Origin: Nicotiana tabacum
Lineage: Eukaryota > Streptophyta > Magnoliopsida > Solanales > Solanaceae
Length of the DNA stretch: 64,000 nt
Direction of reading: 5' to 3'
Assembly (NCBI RefSeq): GCF_000715075.1
Contig: NC_134096.1
Location: 122,270,643-122,334,642 of the forward strand
Both the position numbers and the translations under genes were made by a program. Shown piece after piece: positions 9,915 through 22,395 of this stretch. Under the pieces are notes generated by a model. That model worked only from the letters and a program-made list of their open reading frames with translations. It did no database searches and was not told the origin of the DNA. The stretch's first letter is position 1. Each line of letters begins with the position of its first letter.

Positions 9915-12522
9915 CTTGTAGTTGACTGTTTTGTGGGCTGTTTCGTGTGGCTTTTGGGCTGTCTATTTTGCTACTGTTTAATGGAGTTTTGGAGGAGAAA
10001 TGGTGTGGAGAAACACCACATAATGGCGATGTTGATGTTGATCAAGTTTATCTTGATATTGATTAAGTTAAATGGATGGACTAGAAATGAGCTAGTGAAT
10101 AAAGTTGCTAATTGTGGATAGTTGGAGTTGTGGATTATTTTCTTTGTTATAAATATATGGTATAAGTCTGGAATCATTGACTAATGACTTCATTATCTTG
10201 CTAATGATACTAGTAAGTTAAATTAAGAAGTCTATAAGGGGTGATGTGGGGTATACTGATTCCAATTGAGCTTGTAGCTCGTCGTGAAGTAGTTGTGACT
10301 TGTTGTTGTTATATAGTGTCTTGTTATTGATAATTATATATTGCTGGATTTCTCTGGTCATTGTTGTTGGTATATGTTATTCAAGGAGATTCTTGTTACA
10401 GGGGAGATGCTGCCCAAATTTACATAAACGAGCTACTAGTTTAAGTTGCGGACTTAGCCTTTACTCAACACTGATTTTGAATCTCCTTATGCTATGGTAG
10501 ATTGAGTTGAGTTGTTTGAAAAATTGCTTGGAAGGTATTAAGGACTCAATGGAGTTAAGGTATGTTAAGGTTATCCCTTCTTTCCTTTTGGCATGATGCA
10601 TATGATACGACGAAACGAGCAAGCACGCAACTTTCACAAATGATTCTATTCCTAGAAGTACTAGTGTTGCCTATGTTCTTAACTCCCCATATCTCCTGCT
10701 ATCATATCATTTGTTCATGGGTCTCATGATATTCCGAGAGATCTTATTGATTTACTTCATTATGCATTGCATTCATTTATACATATATATTGACCCATGA
10801 CCAGATGGCGTTATATACTTGTATATTATATGTATATGGGATATGGGGAAAGGTTATGGCGTTATATACGCACCACCACCTGATCAGCTGGTATACGTTG
10901 ATGATTTCGCCCACAGTGGCTGAGATGATATGATGGGATGCCCTCAGAGGCTTGATGATGTTATGTACGCATATACCTATGCATGGTATGACATTTATAC
11001 GCACATGCATGACATTATAAATTTTTCATGATTCATAGAGATTCAGAATTACAGGTTGAGTTCTTTACTCCTTGTTTCTTTCATGTCTTTTATATACTAT
11101 TGTCATGCTTTACATACTCGATACTTTATTTGTATTGACATCCCTTTTGCATGAGGACGCTGTGTTTCATGCCCGTAGGTCCTGAAAGACAGGTTGAGAG
11201 TCCTCCTAGTAGGCTATCAGCTCAGCGGAAGGTGTTGGTGCACTCCACTTGCTCCGGAGTTGCCTATCTGGTCAGTATGATTTGGACATATATTGATTGG
11301 TATGGTGGGGCCATATCTCAAAATTTATGACATCTATGTACTCATAGAGGCTTGTAGACAAATGCCATGTATATGGATACTTATATGGCCTAGTCGACCG
11401 ATGTTTTGAGTATACAAATGATCATGTCGGCCTTATAGGCCCCTATGTCGCATGCATAAGCTTCTATATCATGTTGGGTCATCCCATGTCGAGTATTCTT
11501 TTATGTTTAATTCTAGTTATCTCATGACGGCCTTTCCGGTTCATTTACCCATGATAGTATGATAAGAAGGATACGTTACGTTGGTACTCGGTTGAGTTAG
11601 GCATTGGGTGCCCGTCGCGTCTCTACGGTTTGGGTCGTGACAAAAGTGGTATCAGAGCAGTTCTATCCTAGGGTCTATAAGCCGTGTCTAGTAGAGTCTT
11701 GTTTATGGGTGTGTTGTGCACCACACTTATAAGCAGGAGGCTACATGGTATTTAGGACTGTCACTCTTTCTTCTTTCTCTAGATCGTGTGGTAGAGCTCA
11801 GTTGTAAGAATTCAAACTTCTAAATTTTATTTTATTCGTAATACAATGATACCTACGTCCAGAAAGACAGTTGGTAAGAGATTGAATGTGGTTGTGAAAG
11901 AGTTAAGTCAGAGGAACTCGATTTTGCATCATGCTTATGCTGAGTAAATGTGAGGTCTTGAGCAGATCATGTGTGTACTAAGATGTGTAAGCTTCTTGAT
12001 AAGGATCCCTAAGGTAAGAATATCTATCTACCTATATGGTAAAAAGAAATAAGAGAATCAGAAGGTAGATACAAGTTTCGACAAGTAAAAAAAACAAGAT
12101 GAAGAAGAGCACGAGGTACCCAGTTAGTGAAGATTATCAATATTTACAATTCTCGCAGAGAAATATAAGCATTCTGAGTTACTTTCAACAATAACAAAGA
12201 TATATACAATTGACCACATCAATTATATCCTATGGGAGCTAACAAATATAGTTTAAGAGAAGGATGAGATATCAGGATCCAACTGGGGTTAGAGTAATCC
12301 AAAATTGTGGATGGATTGTTATCATTAGCTCACATTTCCAAAGGATATTGCAAATATGGTAATAGTTCTCCTTGTGAGACACCCGGATAATGCACTCTAG
12401 AGTAGTACAGTCAGATATGAACAATAGAATATTCAGAAATTTCAGAAGATAGACAGTGGAATCCTAGAAGGGATAAATATTTACCTTAGTTTGACTCCCT
12501 TCTCTAGAAAAAAAAGGAGAGA
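9915..12522 (+). mobile_element. Element E: LTR remnant and non-coding internal region
   Basis: 9915-11642 is the 3' part of an LTR ending in GGGTCGTGACA. It is followed after four bases by TGGTATCAGAGC (11647-11658), a perfect plant initiator tRNA-Met primer-binding site. The LTR body differs from those of A, B and D and looks like another chromovirus family. The internal sequence to about 12520 shows no gag or pol in any frame, so the element is non-autonomous or decayed. A purine-rich stretch at 12509-12522 could be a polypurine tract, but no second LTR is recognised after it. The 5' part of the LTR is missing where element B abuts, which suggests B inserted into it. Confidence 0.65.
11647..11658 (+). 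promoter_or_regulatory. Primer-binding site of element E
   Basis: TGGTATCAGAGC matches the 3' end of plant initiator tRNA-Met and lies just after the LTR terminus TGACA at 11638-11642. Confidence 0.85.
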
Positions 12523-12876
12523 GAATGTTAGGCGTTCCGAAGAGCCAGTGAGATGAAGCAAGTGGAGCTATAAGTGAAAGAATGTTTTGTTGAAGTTTTC
12601 ACAATAAAGTGATAGACAAAAATATTATCCAGAGAATAAGAAGAGAGTAAATGAAACATCATGAGTAAGATGTGATATATGGGTGATAACGCTAAATCAA
12701 AATATGACATGATGACAGAGTCTATAGTTAAGTGAAGGAAAAGACAAGAGGTGACATGCCTTGAGACAATAAAAGAGTATAAGCCATAAGTCATGTCCCC
12801 ATTATGAAAATAAAACACCCGATTTGCTTTACTTGTTGAATAAAATAGAATATTTGTAATCTTAACAATTAAAATA
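12523..12876. other. Unassigned non-coding DNA
   Basis: No gene or known repeat is recognised. The 121-codon minus-strand open frame at 12528-12893 has no family resemblance. 12842-12876 resembles 13171-13205 on the other side of the adjacent MITE. Confidence 0.5.
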
Positions 12877-13169
12877 AGGGCCCGTTTGGACATAAAATTT
12901 GATGGAAGATTTTTTCAAAAAAAAAAATCAACTTTTTTCGAAATCAGCGTTTGTTCATAAAATTTCCAATTTTCATTTGAAAATGTATTTTGGAAATTTT
13001 CGAAAATTTGAAAAACTGCAAAAACTGTTTTTCAAAATTTTCACTCAAATCAGTCACAAAACTTTAAAAACAACCCAAACTGAAATTTATGTCCAAACAC
13101 AACTCTAAATTTCAAATACAATTTTCACTGTTTTTTCGAATTTTACAATTCTTATGTCCAAATGCCTAC
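12877..13169. mobile_element. hAT-like MITE, about 0.29 kb
   Basis: Begins agggcccgtttggacata and ends tatgtccaaatgcctac, imperfect terminal inverted repeats of the type common in Solanaceae. Flanks are ttaaaata (12869-12876) and ctaaaata (13169-13176), an 8-bp target-site duplication with one mismatch, which fits the hAT superfamily. Partial relatives ending in gtccaaacgcctact or similar lie at about 48020-48150 and 53530-53680. There is no coding capacity; the 69-codon frame inside is incidental. Confidence 0.75.
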
Positions 13170-13176
13170 TAAAATA

Positions 13177-15189
13177 GAATACTTGTAGTCTTTGCAATTA
13201 GATTAAAATTGTCAAAAAAAAAAAATCAAATAACTCGTTGCAATTCAAGCAAATTTAACTACTCTTTGGACAAAGAGCAATTTCTTCGCTTCTTCCACTT
13301 CCTTTCATAGCTTGCTGCCCAATTCACTTTATCTGTCCATTTGAAAATCATTATGGAGGAATAACCTCTGGTCCTATCTGCTTCTCAAATTCATTGTTGG
13401 AAGGAACTTCCTGTAGTTATCATCTGAAAGGTTAAAACAAATGGAAAAGAATCACCAAATGAATCCCATATATGATAGTATATACGTACTTATATTTATC
13501 AGGTGAGAGCAATAAGAGAGTAATGAAGTATAGCACTCTGTGTATATCCGGATTAAAGCTCAACTCGGTCTAAGGTGACATATGAGGGGGGAAGGGAATG
13601 GATTTGGCACTGAAGTTCAACATTGATTACTGAAAGAGAAGTTCATTGAAATATGATATGTTAATGGTGTCTTAGTGCTGCTGCACTTGCACATCAAATG
13701 ATATGGATCATTTTCATATCCTCTTCCAATTGTGTAATTTGCGGCTCATTGTCAGGTGGCCTAAGGAAACAAAAGAGCCAAGTTTCTCATCATCTTCCTC
13801 ACAATTCCGCATAATTCTAACAGGAGTAAAATGTAGGTGATTATAAATGTTTGTAAACATATCTGATGTAGAGATTAATGCTACTGGTTTTAGACAGTGA
13901 ACTGACAAGTAACCTCATATATAGTTTGATAAAGTTGATAGTCAAAGTACAATAATAAAGTGGAGCAAAGAGCAAACCATATAGTAATAAAATATACAGC
14001 AGACGAGCACTCATATATAATCGCTTAGATAACTAATGCACATTCCAAGAATATATAAATCTGAACTAAATGCTCTTAAAGATGGAAAATCAAAATTGTG
14101 AAATAACCTGGACCTCAGACTCTGTAATAGATGAATCTGTAACAGGTAGCAGGGAGCAAGCAACTACACTCGACTTGAAGAGAACTCAAGGCCCAGAGCT
14201 TATGTGCTCATAAGAAAAATTAATTCATTTCTAGCAACTTTTATATTGATGGAAAAAAAGAAGCATCTTTTATATTCATGTGAATCGTAAGGCTAACAAC
14301 TATGGTAAATATGTGGAAGGAAAACCCATAAGGCAAACGATTATAGTAAATAAACTACAACCCCAGAGCAAATTCAACCTTTCATTGGTTTCTATATGGA
14401 GCACTTAATTGATAAATTTTCTGTAGCAAGAAATGCCAATGACAGTTTAAGGCCGTCAGCAATATGTTCTAAAGCAAGCAAATAAAATAAATACTCTAGC
14501 ACCAATGAAAGAGTTCATTTGCAAAAACAGTTATGATACTTTTCTGCAATATGACAAATAGGAGTAAAATGGCAAACATTGAAACAGTATGCAGACGAGT
14601 CATCTTGATGCAGGACGTATCCATTAATTCATATTATTACAAAATTCCCACAAAAAGCAGTGGAATGTACAGCTCAAAATACATAGATCACATTACAAGA
14701 GCTGGAAATTGGCAGCAACCAAGTAAACAAGAGAACAAAACCAAAAGTCCACCTCTAATGAAACAGGGAAAAGCTAAAAGGACAGCCTTTACAATAAATA
14801 AAAGGAAATACTCGGAGGTGGCTCCATATGAGAATATTAACATAAGGAGATTAACTCCACAAGATATTGCACAAATTCATCAGCGCAACATTGATAAGAA
14901 ACCATATTTCCTGCACACAGGGAAAACCATAGTACTTGATTAACATTCAGACCATAACATACCATTTCTTGAACTTTACCATTCCGTCTCTCCATAGTAA
15001 TGTCTTCGACAACTCTTTCACGTAAACAGGTTAAACATAATCTCGTAGACAGTGAATAGGAGTGTATTCGAAATGGAGGAACAACTACTAATAGTTAAAT
15101 GGTACATAGTGAAATATACAGCTGGCTACTTTTTTTTTGTTCTTCCAAAAGGGATATGGAAAGTACCCGATGTCATGGTGCTGGGTCGT
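13177..15189. other. 3' flank of the receptor kinase, no gene seen
   Basis: Two kilobases of AT-rich DNA between the MITE and the kinase stop codon. The longest open frame (14533-14943, plus) is Lys/Asn/Ile-rich, resembles nothing I know, and would be antisense to any 3' UTR. Part of the stretch next to 15189 is presumably 3' UTR, but I see no clear polyadenylation signal. Confidence 0.5.
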
Positions 15190-15536
15190 TCAATAACAGG
15201 AAGAAAGCTTTTGTTTGATCTTTTTCAGTGCTGCTACAACATCAATCATGTTCATCCTTTCCACTGGAATATTAGCTGTGCAATTCATGGCTAACTCTAT
15301 GATGGATGCCACACATTGCATCTTTCGACTTAAGTTCTCTTCATCTACTGTTAGTAAGTCAGCATCTATAATTTGATCCAACTCATCAGGAAGCAAATTA
15401 TGCACACAACTTCTCAAATTCAAGTCTCCCACGAACATTTCATCATTAGATTTCTTCTTTGTAAAAGTTTCCAGCAACATGATGCCATAACTATAAACAT
15501 CAGACCTCTTGGATACAAGGCCTTCCATACCATACT
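15190..15536 (-). pseudogene. Receptor kinase exon 4 (kinase C-lobe)
   Basis: The acceptor is TTTTTTAG at 15537-15544 and the exon begins in the codon for Glu of the APE-type motif (P-E-Y-G-M-E-G). It encodes SDVYSYGIMLLE and the C-terminal kinase helices and ends at a stop at 15190-15192. The 87-bp intron before it (15537-15623) starts GTGAAT and splits the APE codon, the classic intron position in class XII LRR kinases. This exon is itself open. Confidence 0.9.
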
Positions 15537-15623
15537 CTAAAAAATATAACTTAAAATACGTTAGCAAATAAACTTAAAATGCACTAATCCACAATACTGT
15601 TACAAGTTAAATAAGGTATTCAC

Positions 15624-17618
15624 CTGGAGCAATGTAACCGATTGTGGCAAAGGTTGTAGTATGAGCAATGGATTCTTCCTTAGTTAAAAGTTTTCTATGC
15701 CAAAGTCAGTCAGGTGTCCCACCATGTCATTGTCTAATAACACGTTGCTAGGCTTCAAATCACAATGAATAACCGGTACCGAGTAACCATGATGGAGATA
15801 TTCCAGAGCAGATGCAACATCGACCATGATATTCAATCTTTGCATCATATTTAAACAATAATCTCGAGAATGCAGCAACTTGTCTAAGCTCTCATTTGGC
15901 ATGTACTCAAGTATCAATGCTTTAAAATCCAAGTTACAACAGCTGCTAATAATCTTGGTGAGATTTTTGTGACGAAGATTCCGCAAGATATCACATTCTC
16001 TATCAAAGGTTTGAAATGTACCTTCCATCTGTACATTGAAACTTTGACAGCCACTATCATCCCATCTGCCAATGTCCCTTTATAAACAGAACCAAAACTT
16101 CCACTACCTAGCAAGTTATTTCCAAAGTTATTTCCATCAAAGCCCTGAGTTGCTCTTTGAAGGTCATAGTAAGAAATTCTTTGTGGTGCTACCTCAGGCA
16201 ACGACTCATCTTCAGCGTTGACTGCTTTACGCCGACATCTCATCAATATGAAAACTATTGCTGAAGCAAGCACTATTACAAGGATAAGTGAAGATGCAAG
16301 AACAATCCACATCAGTCTCCTTTTCTTTGAACTAGAACGATTCTTTGAATTAGAAGGACAAGTTGGGACATGATGTTGAGAGTTACCACACAATCCTTCA
16401 TTCGACATGAAAGACTGGTAAGGGAGATGAACAAAAGGTCCTTCATTCGGAATTTCTCCGTGTAACCTGTTAAATGAGACATTAAAAGAGTGAAGATACT
16501 TAAGTGCCTCCAAAGATTTTTGGATCACACCAGACAAATTATTATACGAAAGATCCAATACTTCCAAAGATTTGAGCCCTCCAAATGTCTCAGGAATAGA
16601 TCCTTCAATTCTGTTATGAGCCAAAAACAGTTGAGTCAATCTCTGTAGACTTCCTAATGTACTAGGAATGTTTCCTGAGATTTGGTTCCAGGAAAGATCC
16701 AGAAGTATTGCAGCCTTGAGGTTTCCAACTTCTAGCGGTAGAGAACCATTGAAGAAATTAGAAGACAAGTTCAGCTTTAAAATGTCTTTGAGAGTCCATA
16801 GACTTGAAGGTATTATGGCAGTGAAGTTATTTGAATCAAGAGAAACCTCCCTTATAGAAGTCATATCCCCCAAGCAACTATGAAGACTTCCCCACATTTG
16901 ATTTTGTGAAAGGTTTAACAAACCCAAGTTGGATAGCTCACATAAAACAATTGGAAAGGGACCACTTATTCTATTTGCACCAAGTGAAAGCCGTTGAAGT
17001 TTTTTCAATGAACTTATGGTTGTCGGGCAATTCCATTGAAGTCATTATCTTCCAGCTCCAAAGAAGATTAATTTCTCAAATTTCCGACTTCATTTGGAAT
17101 ATGGCCCTTGAGGTTACATCAAGTCGCCGAAAACATTTCAAGAGAAGAAAGGTTGCCGATGGATTTTGGAAGCATTGCATTTAGGGGATTGGAAGACAAT
17201 ATCAATTTTCTCAAGTATTTACAATTGGCCAAAGGAGTAATAAAGCTTAATTCACTGTTGAAGGAGTTACTGGATAAGCTAAGAACTTCCAGAAGTCTTA
17301 AATTTCCTAGAGATTCAGGAATTGAACCAGTAAGTTCATTCCGATAGAGTTCGAGATACATAAGCTTAGACATATTTGAGATTGAACTAGGTAAAACACC
17401 ACTAATGTTGTTTCCAGATAGATGAATTCCTTCAACATTAGGTAAGCCATGGCCTATAGTGGAAGGAAGATTAGCTGAAATGTGGTTACCTGCGAGCTGA
17501 AGATATATAAGAGATGAGATATTGAAGATATCAATAGGGATTGAGCCATTAAAATTATTGTAAGACAATGAGAGGTCCTCCAACTCTTGAAGGTTACTGA
17601 TTCCATCTGGAATTACAC
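15624..17618 (-). pseudogene. Receptor kinase exon 3 (LRRs, membrane segment, kinase N-lobe)
   Basis: The acceptor is TTTTGCAG at 17619-17626. The exon encodes about ten LRRs, a C-terminal cap, a transmembrane helix at about 16320-16235 (IVLASSLILVIVLAS) followed by RCRRK, then the kinase: glycine loop near 16095 (GSGSFGSVYKG), VAVKV, HCDLKPSN (non-RD) and DFG near 15700. Damage: TGA at 17119-17121, TAA at 17068-17070, a frameshift near 17027, and apparent single-base deletions near 16040 (after VAVKV) and 15690 (after DFG). These shifts are inferred because the family sequence continues in the next frame. Confidence 0.9.
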
Positions 17619-17711
17619 CTGCAAAATTAAATTTAGTAAGATTAGGATCAGTAGAAGTATTCGAAAAACTGAAACTCTAAAATGACAATGGATTAGTTAT
17701 TTTTTCCATAC

Positions 17712-17999
17712 CTGTCAGGTTATTCATTGAAAAATCAAGTACTTGAAGCATACTCAAATTTCCAACTTCTCTTGGTAAAGGTCCTTCAAGCTTGTTTTCC
17801 CCGATTGATAAATATTGAAGTGATGAAATGTTGAGTATGCTTAAAGGGATTGAGCCCGATAATTTGTTTCTTTCCATGCTTAAATATTCCAATTTATAAA
17901 GATGACCAATCACATAAGGGATTGAGCTTGTTAACTTATTGTAATCCATGGCTAAAAGCTCCAAGTTATAAAGATGACCAATCTCATAAGGTATTGTGC
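17712..17999 (-). pseudogene. Receptor kinase exon 2 (four LRRs)
   Basis: The acceptor AG lies at 18001-18000; the exon starts GC, which completes the Gly codon begun by exon 1, giving N-F-E-G-T-I-P. It encodes about four LRRs of the IP-x-x-I-G-x-L type and ends ACAG before GTATGG (17711). The second intron, 17619-17711, is 93 bp and ends TTTTGCAG. The frame is open throughout. Confidence 0.85.
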
Positions 18000-18527
18000 C
18001 TGTCAAATTGTTAAACAGAAATATCACATATATCGATATATATATTTAGCAAACTCGACATAATAATACTCATAGAAAATCAAACCAACCATATATATTA
18101 TAGAGATTTTTACACTGGGTATCAGTGGCCCAAGCTTGTAACCAAAATAGTTCATATTTTCAGATTTTATCCGATTTAGCCCATTTTGCATATAATCTGA
18201 AACACATTTTCACCCATTAATAGGGCATTAAGAAACGGTAATAGTAACTTCTTTTCGCTTGATTAATTCGCGAATTCATCCTTGTTTTTATAGACAAACA
18301 GCAAATTCATCCTTGTTTTCGCATTCAGATTCGGACTAGGAGGCGAAAATCTCAGAATCTTCATATCTTCAAAGTTGCATCTGAAACTTGTGTGTCTTAT
18401 TGACTATTAGTCAGTAAACTGAAGTTAATATATAAATGGGAAAAAGGCCGGATTTATCCCTTTACTTTGGTAAATAGTTTATGTTTATCCCCGTTATACT
18501 TTTCGTCCAAATTCACCTTTGCCGTTG

Positions 18528-18676
18528 TGAGAAAGCACGAGAGAAAATATATTATTGATATTAGATGTTCAATACAATACGAGGGGTCCTTATTTATAGC
18601 TATACTATACAAGGACATACTACTCCTATTCCAATGTGGAACAAGACTACACTATATACATAGCTGTAAACTAAAA
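18528..18676 (-). repeat. 3' LTR of the copia element
   Basis: 149 bp. On the minus strand the expected TGTTAGTTTACAGC start reads TTTTAGTTTACAGC, so its TG has a G-to-T change. It ends CTTTCTCA. Confidence 0.85.
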
Positions 18677-18683
18677 CTCTCCC

Positions 18684-21280
18684 TCAAGCTGGTGCATACA
18701 AATCATATGTACCGAACTTGTTACATATATAACCAATACGAGGACCAGTGAGAGACTTGGTGAAAATATTTGCAAGTTGATCATTCGACCTTACAAACTT
18801 TGTAGCAATCTCTCCTGAAAGTATCTTTTCTCTGACAAAGTGACAATCAATCTCAATGTGTTTAGTTCTCTCATGGAACACCGGATTTGATGCAATATGA
18901 AGGGCAGCTTGATTATCGCACATTAAGTTCCATCCGACTGATTTCACCAAATTTCAACTTCTTAAGCAATTGTTTGGTCTAGACTAGCTCACATGTTGCC
19001 ATAACCATTGCTCGATATTCTGCTTCTGCACTAGCCCGAGCAACTACATTCCGTTTCTTGCTTTTCCAAGACACAAAATTGCCTCCTACTAAAACACAAT
19101 ATCCAGACGTAGAACGTCTATCAGAAGGTGATCCTGCCCAATCAGCATCTGAGTATCCAACGATCTGCTCATGACCTCGATCCTCAAACAGTAACCCTTT
19201 GCCTGGAGCCGATTTTATATACCGAATAATGCGGAAAACTGCATCCCAATGACTATCACAGGGAGAATTTATAAACTGACTTACAACACTCACATGGTAA
19301 AAAATGTCGGGTCTAGTCACTGTGAGATAATTTAATTTTCCAACCAGCCGCCTATAGCTTGCAGGATCGCTAAGCGGCTCCCCTGTCCTGGCAGAAGTTT
19401 AGAATTCAGATCCATCAGAGTGTCAACAGGTCTGCAACCTATCATCCCTGTCTCCTCAAGAATGTCTAAAGCATATTTTCTTTGAGAAATAACAATACCT
19501 GAGCTAGACTGGGCAACCTTAATACCTAGAAAGTACTTCAATTTGCCTAGATCCTTAGTTTGAAAGTGTTGGAAAAGATGCTGCTTCAGATTGGTAATAC
19601 CATCCTGATTATTGCCAGTAATAACAATATCATCAACATAAACTACCAGATAAATACAGAGACTTGAAGCAGAGTGCTGATAAAACACAGAGTGATCAGC
19701 TTCACTATGAGTCATGCCAAACTCCTGGATAACCGTGCTGAACTTACCAAACCAGGCTCGAGGAGACTGCTTTAGACCATAAAGTGACCGACGCAAGCGA
19801 CATACAAGGCCACGAGACTCCCCATGAGCAAAAAACCCTGGTGGTTGCTCTATATAAACCTCATCCTAAATATCACCGTGAAGAAATGCATTCTTAATGT
19901 CCAACTGATAGAGGGGCCAATGACGAACCTCAGCCATGGATAGAAAAAGGTGGACTAAAGCCACTTTAGCCACGGGAGAGAAGGTATCACTATAATCGAG
20001 CCCAAATATCTGAGTATATCCTTTGGTAACAAGACGGGTCTTAAGCCGATCAATCTGGCCATCGGGACCAACTTTGACTGCATAAACCCAACGACAACCA
20101 ACAATAGATTTACCTGAGGGAAGAGGAACAAGCTCCCAAGTACCACTTGTATGTAAAGCAGACATCTGGTCACTCATAGCCTGTCGCCATCCTGGATGAG
20201 ACAACGCTTCACCTGTAGACTTAGGGATGGAAACCGAGGACAGAGAAGATATAAAAGCATAATGGGGAGATGACAGACGATGATAACTCAAACCGACATA
20301 ATGAGGATTAGGGTTAAGTGTGGTCCGTATACCTTTCCGAAGTGCAATCAGTGTACTAGGATCAGGGTCCGCAGCAGGAGCAGGGTCAGGTGCAGGACGA
20401 GAACCAGTTGGGCCTGATGTAGGGCGTGAACGACGATGATAAGTCAAGAGTGGTGTTCCTGTGGCTGGGGAACTAGGAGGAGCAACACTAGACTCCTCAA
20501 CGGTTGGTATGGATGAAACCTCCATCGTCAAAGGTAGAGGAGGAGCTATAGTAAACTCCTCAAAGGTCAGTATAGGTAAGACCTCAGATATATCATGGTG
20601 GTCAGCAGAAGTGAAGAACGGTTTAGACTCAAACAATGTGACGTCAACTAACATAAGATACCTACGAAGATCTGGAGAATAACAACGATATCCCTTCTGA
20701 ACACGAGAATAACCAAGGAAGACACACTTGAGAGCACGAGGAGCTAACGTATCTTTCCCAGGAGCTAAGTTATGAACAAAACACGTGCTCCCAAAAATAC
20801 GGGGTGGAAGAGAGTATAAGGGTGACTGGGGAAACAATACTGAATGCGGAATCTGATCCTTGATGGGAGATGAAGGCATCTGATTAATCAAATAACAAGC
20901 TGTGAGAACTGCATCGCCCAAAAACGCAACGAAACATGAGATTCAATTAGAAGTGTGCGAGCAGTCTTAATAAGATGCCTATTCTTTCTCTCAGCAACCC
21001 CATTTTTCTGAGGGGTATAAGGACAAGATGTCTGATGAATAATTCCTTGAGAAGTCATAAACTGCTGAAATTGGGAAGATAAATATTCTAAGGCATTATC
21101 AGTGTGAAAAATGCGAATAGAAACACCAAATTGGTTTTTGATTTCAGCACAGAAACTCTAGAATACATAAAATAACTCAGAACGATGTTTCATTAAGAAA
21201 ATCAAAGTACATCTTGAATAATCATCAATGAAACTAACAAAATAACGAAATCCCAAGGTTGAACTAACTCTACTAGGACC
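18684..21280 (-). pseudogene. Copia integrase core, reverse transcriptase and RNase H
   Basis: Reading down from 21280: integrase core (FIDDYSR, HTDNALEY, QKNGVAERKN), with an in-frame stop near 21161. Then reverse transcriptase (20250-19330: [20 protein letters not shown], and an intact YVDD at about 19630). Then RNase H (19320-18684: [42 protein letters not shown]), ending near the polypurine tract. Stops or shifts occur near 19865, 19330 and 18960-18980. Catalytic motifs survive better than in the gypsy elements here, but the frame is not open. Confidence 0.85.
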
Positions 21281-21993
21281 CCATATGTAACGACCCGACC
21301 AGTCGTTTTGAGTACCACATCTCCGTTACCCAATTACTGCTCAATTTATGCTTTACAGTTATTTTATGACTTACCAGGTTAGTTGATTCGGGTCCGGAAG
21401 GAATTCGGAGTGAAATGAGACACTTAGTCTCATAATTGAAAATTTTAAGTTAGAAAAGTGACCGGATATGGACCTATGTGTAAAAAACCTCAGATTTGAA
21501 TTTTGATGATTCCGATAGCTCCGTATGGTGATTTTGGACTTAGGAGGGTGTCTGGAAAATTATTTGGAGGTCCGTAGAGGAATTAGGCTTGAAATGCCGA
21601 AAGTTGAATTTTTGGGAAGTTTGACCGGGGGGTTGACTTTTTGATATCGGGGTTGAAATCCGATTATGAAAATTTTAATAGGTCTGTTGTATTATTTATG
21701 ACTTGTGTGCAAAATTTGAGGTCAATCAGACGCGATTTGATATGTTCCGAAGCCATTTGTAGAAATTAAAAATTTCAAAGTTCATTAAGCTTGAATTATG
21801 GTGTAATTCATGGTTGTAGCGTTGTTTGAGGTGATTTGAGGGTTCGACTAAGTTTGTATGATGTTTTAGGACTTGTTGGTATATTTGGTTGAGGTCCTGA
21901 GGAGCTCAGGTGAGTTTTGAATGGTTAACGGATAAAAAATTTGGACTTGAACATCTGCTGGAATTTTCTGATATCTGATGTTGTTTTTCTTCT

Positions 21994-22395
21994 ACGCGAT
22001 CGCGTGAATGTGTCTGCGATCGCGTAGGCTTAGTTGGTCAGTGGAGGTTTTTGTTCTACGCGATCGCATGGGGATATCTGCGATCACGTAGGGTCAATAT
22101 GAGGCAGTGATATTTTGTGCTTCGCGTGCGCGTGAAGCGGGATGCGATCGCTTAGATATGTGAGGTTTTTATTCGCGAACGCGTGAAGAAGGGATGCGAT
22201 CGCTTAGATATCCGCATTCACGTAGAGAAAATGGGACAGAAATGGATATCACGTGTTTGTGCTTCGCGATCGCGTAGGTCTGTGATGTAGTGCATCGCGA
22301 TCGCGATCGCGTGGGAAAGTCCGCGATCGCATAGAGTTAAATCCGGGCGATGGAAAATCATTCTTCGCGATCGTGTGAGAATGTTCGCGATCGCG
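21994..22395. repeat. Phased CGCGATCGCG palindrome array, 5' LTR
   Basis: Fourteen or so words centred at 21999.5, 22019.5, 22063.5, 22083.5, 22127.5, 22147.5, 22178.5, 22199.5, 22217.5, 22269.5, 22300.5/22306.5, 22326.5, 22370.5 and 22390.5. Intervals are 20-21, 31, 44 and 52 bp except one of 18 and one overlapping pair 6 apart. Confidence 0.85.

Noticed and set aside
14533..14943. 136-codon plus-strand open frame downstream of the kinase
   Set aside because: No family resemblance, AT-driven composition, no promoter or neighbour support.
20461..20682. 73-codon plus-strand open frame
   Set aside because: Antisense to the copia integrase/reverse transcriptase linker.
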